A stretch of 64,000 nucleotides of DNA from Owenia fusiformis (taxonomy: Eukaryota; Annelida; Polychaeta; Sabellida; Oweniidae): assembly GCA_903813345.2 (NCBI GenBank), contig CAIIXF020000004.1, positions 16,789,513 to 16,853,512 on the forward strand. Reading direction: 5' to 3'. The translations under genes and the position numbers were made by a program. The notes below the pieces were generated by a model. That model was not told the DNA's origin. It worked only from the letters and a program-made list of their open reading frames with translations, and ran no database searches. Positions 38,201 to 47,224 of the stretch are shown piece after piece; the stretch's first letter is position 1, and every line of letters starts with the position of its first letter.

Positions 38201-40924
38201 TGAAACGAAACCCTTAAAAGGGGGATAATCTACACATTTGATTATTTCAATGAGCTATATCTCTGTGATGCTACGAATCATTGAACAACTACATCCCAAG
38301 GACCGCTCATTCTACCTCTAAAAGAATAATTTAGCAGCGCTATTAATAATTGTGACAGTCATTATTAATTGATGGCGTTCTGTTTGGGAAATACTGTAAA
38401 GATTGATCGTTACATATATTACATACATCACAAAAATGATTTGTGTGATCCTACTTTCAAAGATATAGCTCATATAGCGGTTTTGAGGGTAATGTACATT
38501 TACACATTTACATGTTCTGTATCTAGTTTTCTTGTTAGCGTAAAATTAAAGAAAACTTACCCCAAACCCTATTTCCAAATTTTGACTTATCTTTAGTGGA
38601 CCGGCGACGCCTATTTCAGCATACTTCCCAGAGACTCTACAGTGAATCTACAATGATACATGGATTAATAGACATTATTCAAGGAAATGTTGTTCAGTCT
38701 ATTCAATGCCCATGAAAACCTCACTCCATGGACGAATGCAAAATCAACATTTTTATTCGATAAAACTAAAACACTTTCGCAATTAGAATCTTAAATACTA
38801 ACTGAAATACCATTATTTTTGGATAACAAATTCAATCTGAGATGGAAGACATAACACAAGTAGGCCAAATGAACATGTTATTTTCAATTTTGTCGTCCAC
38901 TATCTCTTATTCCCCCTTGAAGAGAAAGTAGTAATCTGGATATATACCAACCGTTTGACCCATTCCTTTCTCTCCTTGAGCCCGAATTGGAATCCATTCG
39001 TCTTCATATAATTTAGCTGGCATTCTATGTTTTGGTATGTTTCTTTCCTCTTTCACCCTTTGGTCATCCATATACCACCACACATCAAAGTTTATGCCTT
39101 GTTCGTGTGTATTAACAGCACATGTAAACACAATTGCCGTATACGTTGCTGTCCTATCTCCATCCCTCTCACAAAGATGCGTTCTGTAGTTTACCACCGG
39201 ATCTGGTAGAGACTTAGGAAATTCACCTTAAATTTTGTAATGAAGGTTAAATTAATTATAATACCAAATAATAAAATTCTGTAAGTACGTTATTTAAGAC
39301 CAATACATCTAAAAAAGACTGAGCCTATGGTACCTCTAGTATGCATCACCCAAAAGTGTATGTGGGGATACAGAAGGAATTAAAATTTTAAAAAACACAC
39401 TGATAAACATTTGAATCTTTGAATCAGTATTACACATAAATATTATTACTTACCAGTTCTACAGGGTTCAAATCCAGTTATTGATCCAGTACCTTCAGCA
39501 CATCTAGCTTTATCTCCTATAGTGAATAGAATAATATAATCGTTGACCATGCAATTTTGTTTTTTCTCATTGCCTTATTTGGCCAAGCTTTTGCTCTTTT
39601 GTATGAACTTTTGGTAGCTACAACAGGGTATTATTGATAAAAAAATGTCAAAGCATTCTCACCTATACAGTACGCAGCTTTGTCAATAGTGGGCGCTGTT
39701 AAATAATACACAACAAACGGCTCATTGATATGTCCAGTTGGGGCGCAGGTTTTTACATGGATTGGAATCTCTTTGGCACAATATCTTGTCCGGCTAGATT
39801 GGCATGCAATTCCTTGTACAACGTCTCCCACCAGGGGATCAACTTTTGGTTCTAAAACATATGTTCGTGTAATTTACAAACAATATTTCTTAATAATTAT
39901 GATGGGATGGCTATTCGAAATATTGAGTTCACAAAATCAAATGTTTAAATATCGTGTGTATATGTATGAGCATGATTTAATAGTCAAAACGAACTCATCG
40001 AGATTTTTCGCTGGAATTAGGATGTTTTTAATGGATGGTGTATCAATTACGGTATTTTGAAAATACTGAATGAATCATAAATGTGCCTACCTTTTAACCA
40101 AATGGGGTAGGAGGTGCTACAAGATCTAAGGTCCAAACGGTCATCTCGAGATATATAATTACCAGCAGGACTTTTTAATAGATACCACCCCTCTGTCATA
40201 TCTTGGTCAGATACCGGTAAATCATCTTCTTCAAGTTTAACTTTACTGCTTCTTCTTCCGTCGTCTTGAAGTGTGATGTGGTCGAAACATGGGTCAAATT
40301 TGGCCAAAGGCGATCGTCGAAATCTTTGGAAATCTTGCAAAAAATATATTAGTTTAAGAAATATACGGTTATCGGGTAGACAAGGTGAAGTGTAGCTTTA
40401 GGACCCCGTTTCCAAAGGGTGTAACTCTTTATTGAACCCCTTTCATTCTGTTATGGATATACGGCCTTCGAAAAACAACAAATTTACCTGCCTGTAAGCA
40501 CTCATATACAAAAGTTGTACTTACCTGACGTTATTGATCTCTTTTTCTTATTTCGAAATTTCCCCGAACCTAAAATTAAAAAAACGATAGTTGATTTTTC
40601 AGACAGTTTGGATATGCACTCGATGTATTCATTTAAGCACTTAATGTGAGACATTTTTAAATTTCTCCCTGTTGTTCTACTGACCTACAGAGAAATACAT
40701 CGGAAGGATGGCTACTTCAATATAAGCCTCAGTCCAGAGCTTTACCAATCTTCTATCATATATGCCATTAGGAAACTTTGAGTCGATTGCGTATTGCATT
40801 ATCTAAAATAACGTACAAGCACTTACACAATGGAAGTTCCTCACCAATACATTGGAGTGTAACATTTAGAAGAATAAGAAGAAGCAGCAACATCGGGGAA
40901 GCCCGCCTCATCGTGACCATGTAG
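17063..40924 (-). CDS. Gene B: VWDE-type secreted protein with 4-Cys module array and chitin-binding C-terminus
   Basis: Exons (high to low): 40924-40827 (ATG 40920), 40569-40525, 40333-40091, 39851-39663, 39516-39454, 39226-38952, 38647-38561, 38038-37637, 37450-37365, [one not found], 26818-26591, 26197-25974, 25217-24914, 24777-24628, 24368-24182, 23798-23608, 23447-23187, 22773-22663, 22418-22182, 21908-21798, 21662-21552, 21109-20999, 20763-20653, 20416-20312, 20092-19975, 19291-19238, 18203-18153, 18003-17944, 17226-17063. Every listed junction agrees in phase except across the gap, where an exon of length 3n+1 is expected. Order: signal peptide, D8C-like, Ig-like, vWD, EGF, cysteine modules, Pro/Thr/Ser linkers, peritrophin-type chitin-binding domain. 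The first half matches VWDE (von Willebrand factor D and EGF domain protein); the second half does not. Likely a secreted matrix, mucus or cuticle component (inference). Confidence 0.85.
17944..19291 (-). CDS. Gene B Pro/Thr/Ser linker exons
   Basis: Three tiny phase 1-1 exons: 19291-19238 (54 bp, CSTVDQAPTTVKDGHSS), 18203-18153 (51 bp, LPSDNPATSTNAIEAS) and 18003-17944 (60 bp, PPSRDPTTTANDEQALIMA). They look like duplicated mucin-type linker exons. A fourth related block near 18605-18649 (TPSEDPAIE) has an acceptor but no donor in phase and is taken as decayed. Confidence 0.65.
19321..19354. repeat. Short palindrome, first copy
   Basis: CATGGGCTTTCAACT and its exact reverse complement surround a CTAG-type centre. 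A less perfect copy stands at 19851-19885. The two lie 530 bp apart in an intron of gene B and may be ends of one small element. Confidence 0.5.
19851..19885. repeat. Short palindrome, second copy
   Basis: CATGGGCTTTCAA, spacer, TTGAAAGCGCATG; diverged copy of the hairpin at 19321-19354. Between them, GCCCTAAGG near 19645 and CCTTAGGGC near 19830 are also inverted. Confidence 0.45.
19975..22773 (-). CDS. Gene B array of nine 4-cysteine modules
   Basis: Eight exons carry nine modules of about 35-40 residues. Five exons are exactly 111 bp and phase 0-0 (22773-22663, 21908-21798, 21662-21552, 21109-20999, 20763-20653); 22418-22182 holds two modules, 20416-20312 is 105 bp, and 20092-19975 is the last and exits phase 1. 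The pattern is C-[FLYV]-I-[DNE]-x2-C-[YFVR]-x(8-14)-C-x2-C-x(5-7)-[ST]-x(2-4)-W, for example GSCFIDGRCV … DTCKECRAGESQNAW. I know similar stretches in invertebrate extracellular proteins but cannot assign a named family. Uniform phase and length point to serial exon duplication. Confidence 0.85.
23187..23447 (-). CDS. Gene B exon leading into the cysteine modules
   Basis: Phase 0-0, 87 codons. It starts FNGSHFTPSGYIQKTK and ends SKCHVCPETGKCTWK, i.e. a CxxC near a Trp-Lys end, like the tail of the modules that follow. The acceptor TTTTAAG is acceptable; the middle (VKRRSLKTKE) is basic and may be a protease-sensitive hinge. Confidence 0.7.
23608..24368 (-). CDS. Gene B EGF-like domain and VWDE-type segment
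   Basis: Exon 24368-24182 ends LCPSNCNLQGICING; exon 23798-23608 continues KCECYEGLEGDDC. Together they make one EGF-like domain split by a phase-1 intron. RALCDLQRRPCLQTPVAGE and FLESESLTCRIQF follow, matching in order the VWDE sequence after its first EGF (CD...RPC...V.G..F..S..L.C). This is the strongest evidence that the N-terminal half is truly VWDE-related. Confidence 0.85.
24628..26818 (-). CDS. Gene B vWD domain body and following segment
   Basis: Exon 26818-26591 encodes FYKKC … TCNCGIAVRAGRNVFIIDEC. Exon 26197-25974 has the vWD hallmark EGLCGTLNGN, then IRDDFRKRDGS and FAESW. Exon 25217-24914 encodes RRGLYNPDTYQLDP … ETVACGCEKNGG. Exon 24777-24628 encodes WTEESATLYCNELV … VDMCIIDIK. 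GLCG is the structural motif of vWD assemblies. The 256-bp-plus acidic stretch FHDFVDDFDEMSTFDVDS is also present in VWDE-like proteins by position, not by clear similarity. Confidence 0.85.
25383..25510 (+). promoter_or_regulatory. Promoter-like block inside a gene B intron
   Basis: On the plus strand: TGCGCAGGCGCA at 25383-25394 (close to an NRF-1 palindrome), TATATAAAG at 25410-25418, then strong splice donors AG-GTAAGC at about 25443 and AA-GTAAGT at about 25504. The order and spacing are those of a core promoter with a short first exon, antisense to gene B. It could also be the 5' end of a mobile element. No downstream exon was found. Confidence 0.35.
27885..29965. repeat. Candidate transposable element bounded by CGTAGCC motifs
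   Basis: Left edge region has ATAGCCGTAGGCAGCGGGGG and AACCCCCGGTCAGGATTT. The right edge region has AACCCCTGGTCACC and CCTGGCTACGCCACTG, roughly its inverse. A similar GGCGTAGCCAGGGGGG stands near 9823. A related GGCCCCCACGTGAT block occurs near 27890 and inverted near 30110. Boundaries are uncertain and no protein is encoded. Confidence 0.35.
31723..33240 (+). pseudogene. LINE reverse transcriptase, broken
   Basis: Motifs in order: AAGLDDFKPF, YRPISVLPVFSKLLEKLL, SNQFGFREKKST, FLDFSKAFDTIDHEIL, CGIPQGSILGP, FADDTNI (catalytic YxDD-type box as F-A-D-D), NRLSINISKTK and SFLGIIIDQHLTWKDHI. A T-run near 32945 shifts the frame before FDINKQAK-like sequence, and a stop interrupts ISIP-LWNKLP further on. 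It resembles Jockey/CR1-type elements; the clade cannot be fixed by eye. Confidence 0.85.
31723..33815 (+). mobile_element. 5'-truncated non-LTR retrotransposon (LINE)
   Basis: Reverse-transcriptase frame runs from about 31723 to the stop at 32953-32955 and then continues in another frame to about 33240. The 3' end is an A-rich AATAAACATAAACATAAAA-type tail near 33790-33815. The front of the element, including any endonuclease, is absent, as expected of incomplete reverse transcription. It lies in the large intron of gene B, opposite to that gene. Confidence 0.85.
33816..37364. other. Gene B intron, nothing firm
   Basis: AT-rich intron. Notable only: the duplicate ATGTACTCTGGGTAG at 35270-35305, an inverted AGATGCGAGTAG pair near 36382 and 36790 that may bound a repeat, a minus-strand 79-codon open frame (34938-34699, ending FPGVKIYLLPDSIKED) without known domain, and a possible plus-strand fragment beginning MGKSKAVIQKAY near 34514. 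None is supported as a gene. Confidence 0.35.
37365..37450 (-). CDS. Gene B exon: start of vWD domain
   Basis: An 86-bp exon, phase 0 in and phase 2 out. It ends with the vWD opening NNDPHMKTFDG, preceded by VVGKICRS. The next coding exon that I can identify starts phase 0 at 26818, so one exon carrying the second vWD β-strands is missing from this model across the 10.5 kb intron. Confidence 0.8.
37637..39226 (-). CDS. Gene B Ig-like and linker region
   Basis: Exon 39226-38952 (phase 1 to 0) has YTAIVFTCAVN … FDVWWYMDDQRV and exon 38647-38561 begins IHCRVSGKYAE, giving a Cys…Trp…Cys spacing like an Ig or VWDE N-terminal β-domain. Exon 38038-37637 (134 codons, phase 0-0) holds ILCPPDVEDESECD, GHRCRKYIEYDSV and DGIIKFDIRVHHNH, ending PPIQ at a GTAGAT donor. 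VWDE proteins carry a comparable segment just before the vWD domain. Confidence 0.75.
39454..40333 (-). CDS. Gene B D8C-like region (three phase-1 exons)
   Basis: Exon 40333-40091 encodes FDPCFDHITLQDD … GWYLLKSPAGNYI … SCSTSYPIWLKG. Exon 39851-39663 encodes GIACQSSRTRYCAKEIPIHV … VYYLTAPTIDKAAYCIG. Exon 39516-39454 (63 bp) encodes ARCAEGTGSITGFEPC. This is the cysteine-rich D8C arrangement seen in VWDE, uromodulin and GP2 (DPC…GWY…C…P.W…C…VY.L…AYC). All three exons are phase 1-1, and each has a counterpart of similar design in gene C. Confidence 0.82.
40525..40924 (-). CDS. Gene B leader exons
   Basis: The acceptor TATCCACAG precedes CTAC-ATG, so the start codon lies four bases into the exon. 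MVTMRRASPMLLLLLILLNV is a strong signal peptide with probable cleavage near QCIG. A second in-frame Met (MRRASP) four codons in is equally usable. The donor GTAAGT leaves phase 1. The next exon, 45 bp and phase 1-1, encodes a basic stretch (KFRNKKKRS), possibly a furin-type site. Confidence 0.75.
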
Positions 40925-41591
40925 CTGTGGATACAAAATACGAGAGTTTCTATAAATGTAAACATCAATTATATTTCATTATTTCAATTCAGCCAATTAT
41001 GATCTCCGTTTTAGAACGTAAGCAAAAACTAAACGCAAAAATAAATTACTTAAAAAAGTATATCATATCAAAATTGGATTCCAACTTTAATGTTCATCAT
41101 GCTATTTCTATAGAATTACATTTGGAATGGAGAAAAAGAAAATGTCCAAGTACACGTATATGTTGCAAAGTGCATTAAAGTATACAATCGTTGACCATGC
41201 AGTTTTGTCCTTTTCATGGCGTTATTTGGGTAATGTTTGGTAATATGTTCCTCATATGCGTCTCTTGGTTAAACATAATTTCTATTATTTAAAAACAGAA
41301 TCAAGCCCTTTAATCAAATCATTAACAATTCTGTGTATTGCTTTGCTTTATTTTACCATTATTTTAGCTTACTATTATATTTTCCTCTAGTAAAAAAGGT
41401 ATGGTTTAGGCAAAAGGAAAATATAATAGTAATTTAGTAGGACTAATCAGATGAACTTATTTAGAATTATTTTAGCTGAACTGCACATGTAATTCAACAA
41501 ATCACTTCTGCTTAATACATCTATATTTTTCTAAATTTTTAAATTTTCGAAAGATGCAAGATTTTGTTAACGTAATTGTAAAAACGCTCAC

Positions 41592-41658
41592 CGATGTTCC
41601 AGGTGTCTGTTCAAACCCAAATTCTAATGAGGTGTACGCCGAACACTTTCTTTTTATA
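41592..41658 (-). promoter_or_regulatory. Core promoter and noncoding first exon of gene B
   Basis: On the minus strand TATAAAAA (41658-41651) is followed about 30 bases on by the likely start site (about 41625), then CACCTGGAACATCG and a GTGAGCG donor (exon end 41592). A TATCCACAG acceptor just before the ATG at 40920 completes a 5'-UTR intron of about 670 bp. Motif order and spacing are good; no transcript evidence. Confidence 0.6.
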
Positions 41659-41708
41659 GTTAAAATATCCATCAATCATTATACAGTTTAAATACAAATC
41701 TATAATTA

Positions 41709-42977
41709 CAGGGTGGTCCTACAAAAATGGGACACTCGTATTTCAAAAATGAATATTGATTTTCTTGAGGAAAACATGTCATAAATACGCGGTAGTCGCA
41801 GACGTTGACATCGGATGATCCGATTATGTTGTTTTTAGACCATACTGATATGAGCTCATTTTCGAATCATTACATTACCCGATTACCTAATGTCTGCGAC
41901 TGCCACGTATGGGGAGGACTGGCAGAATTGTTATACCGTAAATACTTAAGATCTATTCAGTCCCTTAAGGACAGAATTATTGAGAAGTGAAATTCATTGT
42001 CTCAACAGCATATCAATGATGCTATTGACCAATTCAGGCCAAAATTGAGGGCTACAATTGATCAAAATGGTGGACATATTGAACATCTGTTTATGTAAAT
42101 AAAGTTGACAATAAGTGTTTGTGTAAAAAACCGGGTGACCGGGTAACCGGGTAACCGGGTGACCGGGTACTTAACGTTCCTAGCAGGGTTAGGATTTTTT
42201 TTATTTATAACGTTGGATCTGAACGATACAAGTACGTTATTTTCGACGTCACGTTTTGAGGTTATTTCAAATCGTAAGAACGTTTTGACAACGTTAACTT
42301 TACCGTTAAAATAACGTTAATGAACCGATTTAATGAGAACATATTGGCGCCTTTGTAACGATTCCTTAGCTCACAAATAATTTGAAGCCATTTCCACAAT
42401 GTTGAAATTCAACCATCCATCGACGTTTTGCTGAATATTTAAATAACGTCAGATCAATACGGTCCATGAACGTCATTATTGACGTCACGTTTTGAGGTTA
42501 TTTCAAATCGAAAAAACGTTTCGACAACGTTAAATTTTAACGTTAACAATACGTCGGAAATGAACCGACTAAGTGAGAACACAAAGTTTTTGTCATGTTT
42601 TTTTTCCACCAACAAATATTTTGATATTAAAAGCCTGTTTTGACAACGTTGAATTTTAACGTTTGAGTTACGTCACATATGGACCAATGTAATAAAAAAT
42701 CAAACGTTCCTGTTTGTTATGTTTTCCACACTAACGAACTTTACGGACACGTTACAACAACGTTCTTTTTTATACCATCAATAGATGTCTCATGTTTACG
42801 TTTACCCGTTTTGAAACAAAAAAGACGTCATTTATATTATGGACGCTGGTTGATAGACATTATAATAAATTTGAACATATGATATACCAAATTAAAGATG
42901 AATAAATTCCCTATCTACTAGTATAAAATATGACATGTTTTCGACATACGAGTGTCCCATTTTTTTGGACCATCCTG
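41709..42977 (+). mobile_element. Mariner-like element with dead transposase end
   Basis: CAGGGTGGTCC at 41709 mirrors GGACCATCCTG ending 42977 with TA on both sides; ATGGGACACTCGTAT is shared within the inverted repeats. Length is 1269 bp. The left part keeps transposase C-terminal codons. The rest (42117-42890) is filled by repeats: the GGGTGACC/GGGTAACC run shared with 9.7 kb, and a 235-bp tandem duplication starting GACGTCACGTTTTGAGG at 42246 and 42481. So it is a composite, dead copy. Confidence 0.8.
41805..42098 (+). pseudogene. Transposase C-terminal remnant
   Basis: An open stretch ends KYLRSIQSLKDRIIEK, then a stop, then in the same frame NSLSQQHINDAIDQF, RPKLRATIDQNGGHIEHLF and a stop at about 42098. 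The end NGGHIEHL is the usual finish of IS630/mariner-superfamily DDE transposases (NGGHFEHL). The catalytic region is lost or scrambled. Confidence 0.75.
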
Positions 42978-42979
42978 TA

Positions 42980-45272
42980 TAATGAATCATATCACGGTGA
43001 CATCAGTTTTGGATTACCCAGTAACACTCGAAGTTGGATCAAATTTATGACCGTCTAAAACCTGCATATTCATATTGTACAAGACGTGATCGATACATTT
43101 TGCAAGTTACTCTCTACCTCACAAATATTTTATTGTGGTTATCAAGGTAACGCGAGTCTGATGAGATGTACATCATTAAAAACTATATATAATTTTATAC
43201 ATGATCGATACAAATTCACATTTGATCGATTTATATATGAGTACAATGCAAACCTAGGCCTATACTTTTTGGTAATGAACTTCATCATAAATCATCCTCA
43301 AAACCGTTATTAGTAATATATTTAAAATTTACTACTCCGGTTGGGTAAGGTGATCATTAAATAATACTATTTCTCTCTGTTTAGTTAAGTGCGGATAATC
43401 TTACAGGTCTTTCAGTAAATTAAGCTAGTTTTATAACTTTTATTTTTCAACAACTATCTTAGAAGTAGCATGATACATTTCACCAACCATTCTGAAAATT
43501 TGGCTGAGATTATAAGTTATTGAATGATTTGAAGTGCAATACAGGATATATTCTGCTGGAGAAATTAGGTGTTGAAACGAGGCGAATATATCCTGTTTTG
43601 CATAACGTTTTTATCGTGTGATCTTAGGCCATTAGGAGATATTCCCCAAGGAATATTCTGTATTCTCCGTACTGCTACTGGGACTGTCCCATCGGAACCA
43701 ATATTTCTGTTGCTACCGGGATGATCAATGGGGACAATCTCAGGAGCAAAACAGATTGGTACAGCACAAGAACTGACCAATCAGATCCGATAAATGTTGA
43801 TATTTGGGACAATTGCGGTTGTCATAGAAGTAAGGGTCTAGCGGAGCAAATCGTATCGTCACAAAAAAGTCACCTTTTACAGGATTTGAAATTCCAACAG
43901 TCGATTGATTTCTTAATTGTTGCAAATTTGATGACGTGATTCAAAATTGTTTTTGAGATATAGGGTCACTTGCAAAATACTTTTACTCCACTGAAAAACA
44001 ATTTGACACAAGCAAAATAACTTTGTCGTTAGCTATATTAATTGATTTATTGCGCGATTCTTCGAATCATGAAGTGAAATACAATGTCATTCAAAGTTCA
44101 TTTTTGTTTTAATATCTAAAAGTGTTATTTATTTCCTATTTTACGGCCATTTAGCAGCATAAGAGGAGGTTTGAAAACGTAACAATCATGTGAAACCCTC
44201 ATAGGTGAGTTAAAATAAGATTGAGCCATATTGGTTCTCAATAATACAAGTGATCGCGAATTCTCATAATACCTGTCCAATTTCTTTGTTATTCATTCAT
44301 TTCAGTTCTTCACAGAAAGTACACTGTACAAGGAATAGAAACCCAGCAATAATTAGTACGATGGAGATATATGGTTAGAAATGAATTCCATAGTGACCAA
44401 AATCAGGGGACCCGGGGCAAAAGAATGACACTCAATACCATAGTTTAGTTATTGCTTATTGTACATTCTGTGAAGCTCAACATAATGTATTTGAAAGGAA
44501 AAGATACGTAGAGACAATATGAGAAATTCATGACAAGCCCTCGCTAACCCATTTACTTTTGGAACATTGGCCTTTAAAAATGGAAAATGTGCAGAATGTC
44601 CTTATGGCTTGCAACGACCCCCTTTTAAAAAGGCTCTATACCCTAGGATAGCACAATCAATACCCCTCTGGACATTTTTGCATATTGAGCTTAACCACAT
44701 ATTCATCCATCTACTTACCAAAGAAGAAGTCTCAAATCACACGCTTTCAGTGTTAATTTTGCGATTGTGCTGATCTAATTATTTTCACGGAAATTAATTC
44801 AATCTGACGTTTAAATATACCGGGAAAATCCCCCTGTTATCTGATTGGTCGTTGAATTTGTTTATTATGAACCTCAATGGCTGCTTGGTTCAAGGCGCGT
44901 TTGGGTGCTTGTGTGACACAACGGGGATATCCCCTCGCTAGCCGAGTAATCGATTGTGTTTAATTCTGGAGGTTGGTTGTTCTGTTGATTTTTTCAATAT
45001 TTCGGTAATTATACCCATATACCCATAAGTTATTCTCAAGATATATCCATGGTATGCGAGATATTATATTAGCAATAACAAAGGGACATCATTGATTGTC
45101 TGGGCGAGACACCTATGGTACAGTATAATGCATCTTTAAGTGAACATTTGGTAAAAGCCCTTCCGCGGGCCAATCAAACAAGTTGTATCAAACTATGACT
45201 TGAACATTTCAGTTTTTGTTTTTGATACACACCAATGAATTCTAAGAAATAATATATATTTCTAAAAAATTC
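42980..45272. other. Intergenic, no gene recognised
   Basis: A short inverted repeat (TACAGGATATATTC / GAATATATCCTG, about 43541-43600) and a minus-strand 71-codon open frame with no known domain (43780-43565). Otherwise nothing supported. Confidence 0.35.
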
Positions 45273-45715
45273 TTAACTACTTTAAAAGTGTGATACCAAA
45301 CAAAGGTATATTTTGTGAACAACAAATATGTTGTAACCATAGACACAGTGAATAGATATATCAGTGACCTGCTGCAAAATGTCACTCGGCACACGTCACC
45401 CCATGTTCTTAAATGGATTCTAATGGTTCTAATAATATGTTTTTAAAAACTTCATTGAACTGCTTAAGTGTGGTAAAAAACAAAAAGTATATTTTGAAAA
45501 CAAGCAATATGCTGTAACCATAGAAATATATAAATGCATACACCCGTCTTCTTTAAATTCTTTAATTCCAGCAAAAAGTCACACGGCACACTTCACTCCA
45601 AGCACGTAATAAATCTAGGTTTTGAAGAAAAATTGACTATTTTAAGAAGATTCTTTGAACTACTTATCAAGTGCGATAACAAACAAAGGTATATTTTGTA
45701 AACAACTGCAAACTA
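45273..45715. repeat. Degenerate tandem repeat of about 190 bp
   Basis: Three units can be followed by the block (AAACAAAGGTATATTTTG, with variants) at about 45299, 45478 and 45681, and by GTCACTCGGCACACGTCAC / GTCACACGGCACACTTCAC at about 45382 and 45578. Units are diverged and carry no frame. Confidence 0.6.
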
Positions 45716-47224
45716 GTTGATCATGTTATAACTTAGTAAATAATGAAGACCCCCTTTTGCAGTTATGTGTTCGTCATCTTCAGAATAAATGCAAATTAAA
45801 TTAATAATCAATTCTTGTATTAAAGGCAAAGACATGAAATAATGACAGGTACTGTTTCTAGAGCACCTGTGTTGGAGCTGGAAATACCACTGAACTATAT
45901 TTTTGACAGCCACTCGAGACGATACTTTTTGTAATACTTTCAAGTGATCTGTTTTTATTCAACTTAAGATGATCAATTGTCCTCATGAAGCTAAGATTTA
46001 TGACAGTTTTAAGTTTTATTGTTGTTTTTGAGGTTTTTCTCGAAAATATGATTCATTTTTTCTCTGAGTAGACTGCTCTCGACATAAATATTGTTTTATG
46101 AGACACATACGATCATAGTTTCTCTGAACACTCAAAGAATTATTGTCGAAAGATTCAAAGTCCAGGTTTCGTTTGGTAATAAATGTGGAATATTCAGTAC
46201 TTTGCAGATCTATCCTGTGTGCTATGAAGAAAATTTAAGAAAAAAGCGTATTCAAGATTTGAAAGCTTAGCAACTTTTGAACCAATAAATGTTCAATTTA
46301 CTGAGGCAGATTTAGAAATACATCACAACGATTTGAGCAATTTTGAATTCTTCTGGTAAAACACCATATCCTCAGACTTCTCAGGAATGAATTTAGCAAC
46401 GGGTTATTTTAACATTCATTTTTATACGTCAAAACAAGTGAAACATATTTCAAATTCATTTGAATCGTAATTGTAAAAGTGAAATAAATTAAATGGTATA
46501 TATTTTTGTTTGGTGCTAATATAAATTACCAGAGTACAACTGGCTCTGAAGTTGAAGATCGAAGGCGTAACCAGGAAGTAAATCAATCGTTCAATTTGAT
46601 CTATGTTAGTAACCCGAACACAGGTATGATACTTAACAATTTCATTTATTCCCTGTTTAAAAGATGCTAACGTAACTAACAAATTTAATATATAAGAGAG
46701 TTATAATTGTTTATTGTGTTTTTAATAATGTCAAAATACATGTTAGGAAATTGGTTACGATATCACAAAACTATGAACTACCAATTGATCAAATGAAGAA
46801 GAGAAGTTTGAATCCTCTTTTTTCTTATTTTTAGAAAAAATGGCATTTAAGGCTTTCCAACGCAATATAATCTTTTGAGTGTTTGAACACTATAGATTTT
46901 TACTACAACATGTCAATAAAGAATATGGTCTGTGACTGAATTTCACCTGGCCCTTGAATACACATTTTCGAAGGGATGAGATTCGTCTATTGAACACGAA
47001 GCACTACTTTGTACAATTTTCTAGATATATCATCAGAATTCCGTAATGTACTATATATACTTTATAATGTATTTTCTCACCATATCAAGCATAAATATTT
47101 GAATGTCAAAATCTGCTTAGGTAGTAGGCTACTATTAAACACTAGGTCGATTTGACATCATAAAGGAAATCAAATCCAATGCGAGGCTCACCAAATTAGT
47201 ACACCGTAGATTAGTAACTTAGAC
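45716..47224. other. Upstream region of gene C
   Basis: No coding block seen. It should contain the promoter of gene C; ATAAAGG near 47158 is a weak TATA-like candidate about 65 bases before the ATG. Confidence 0.35.
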
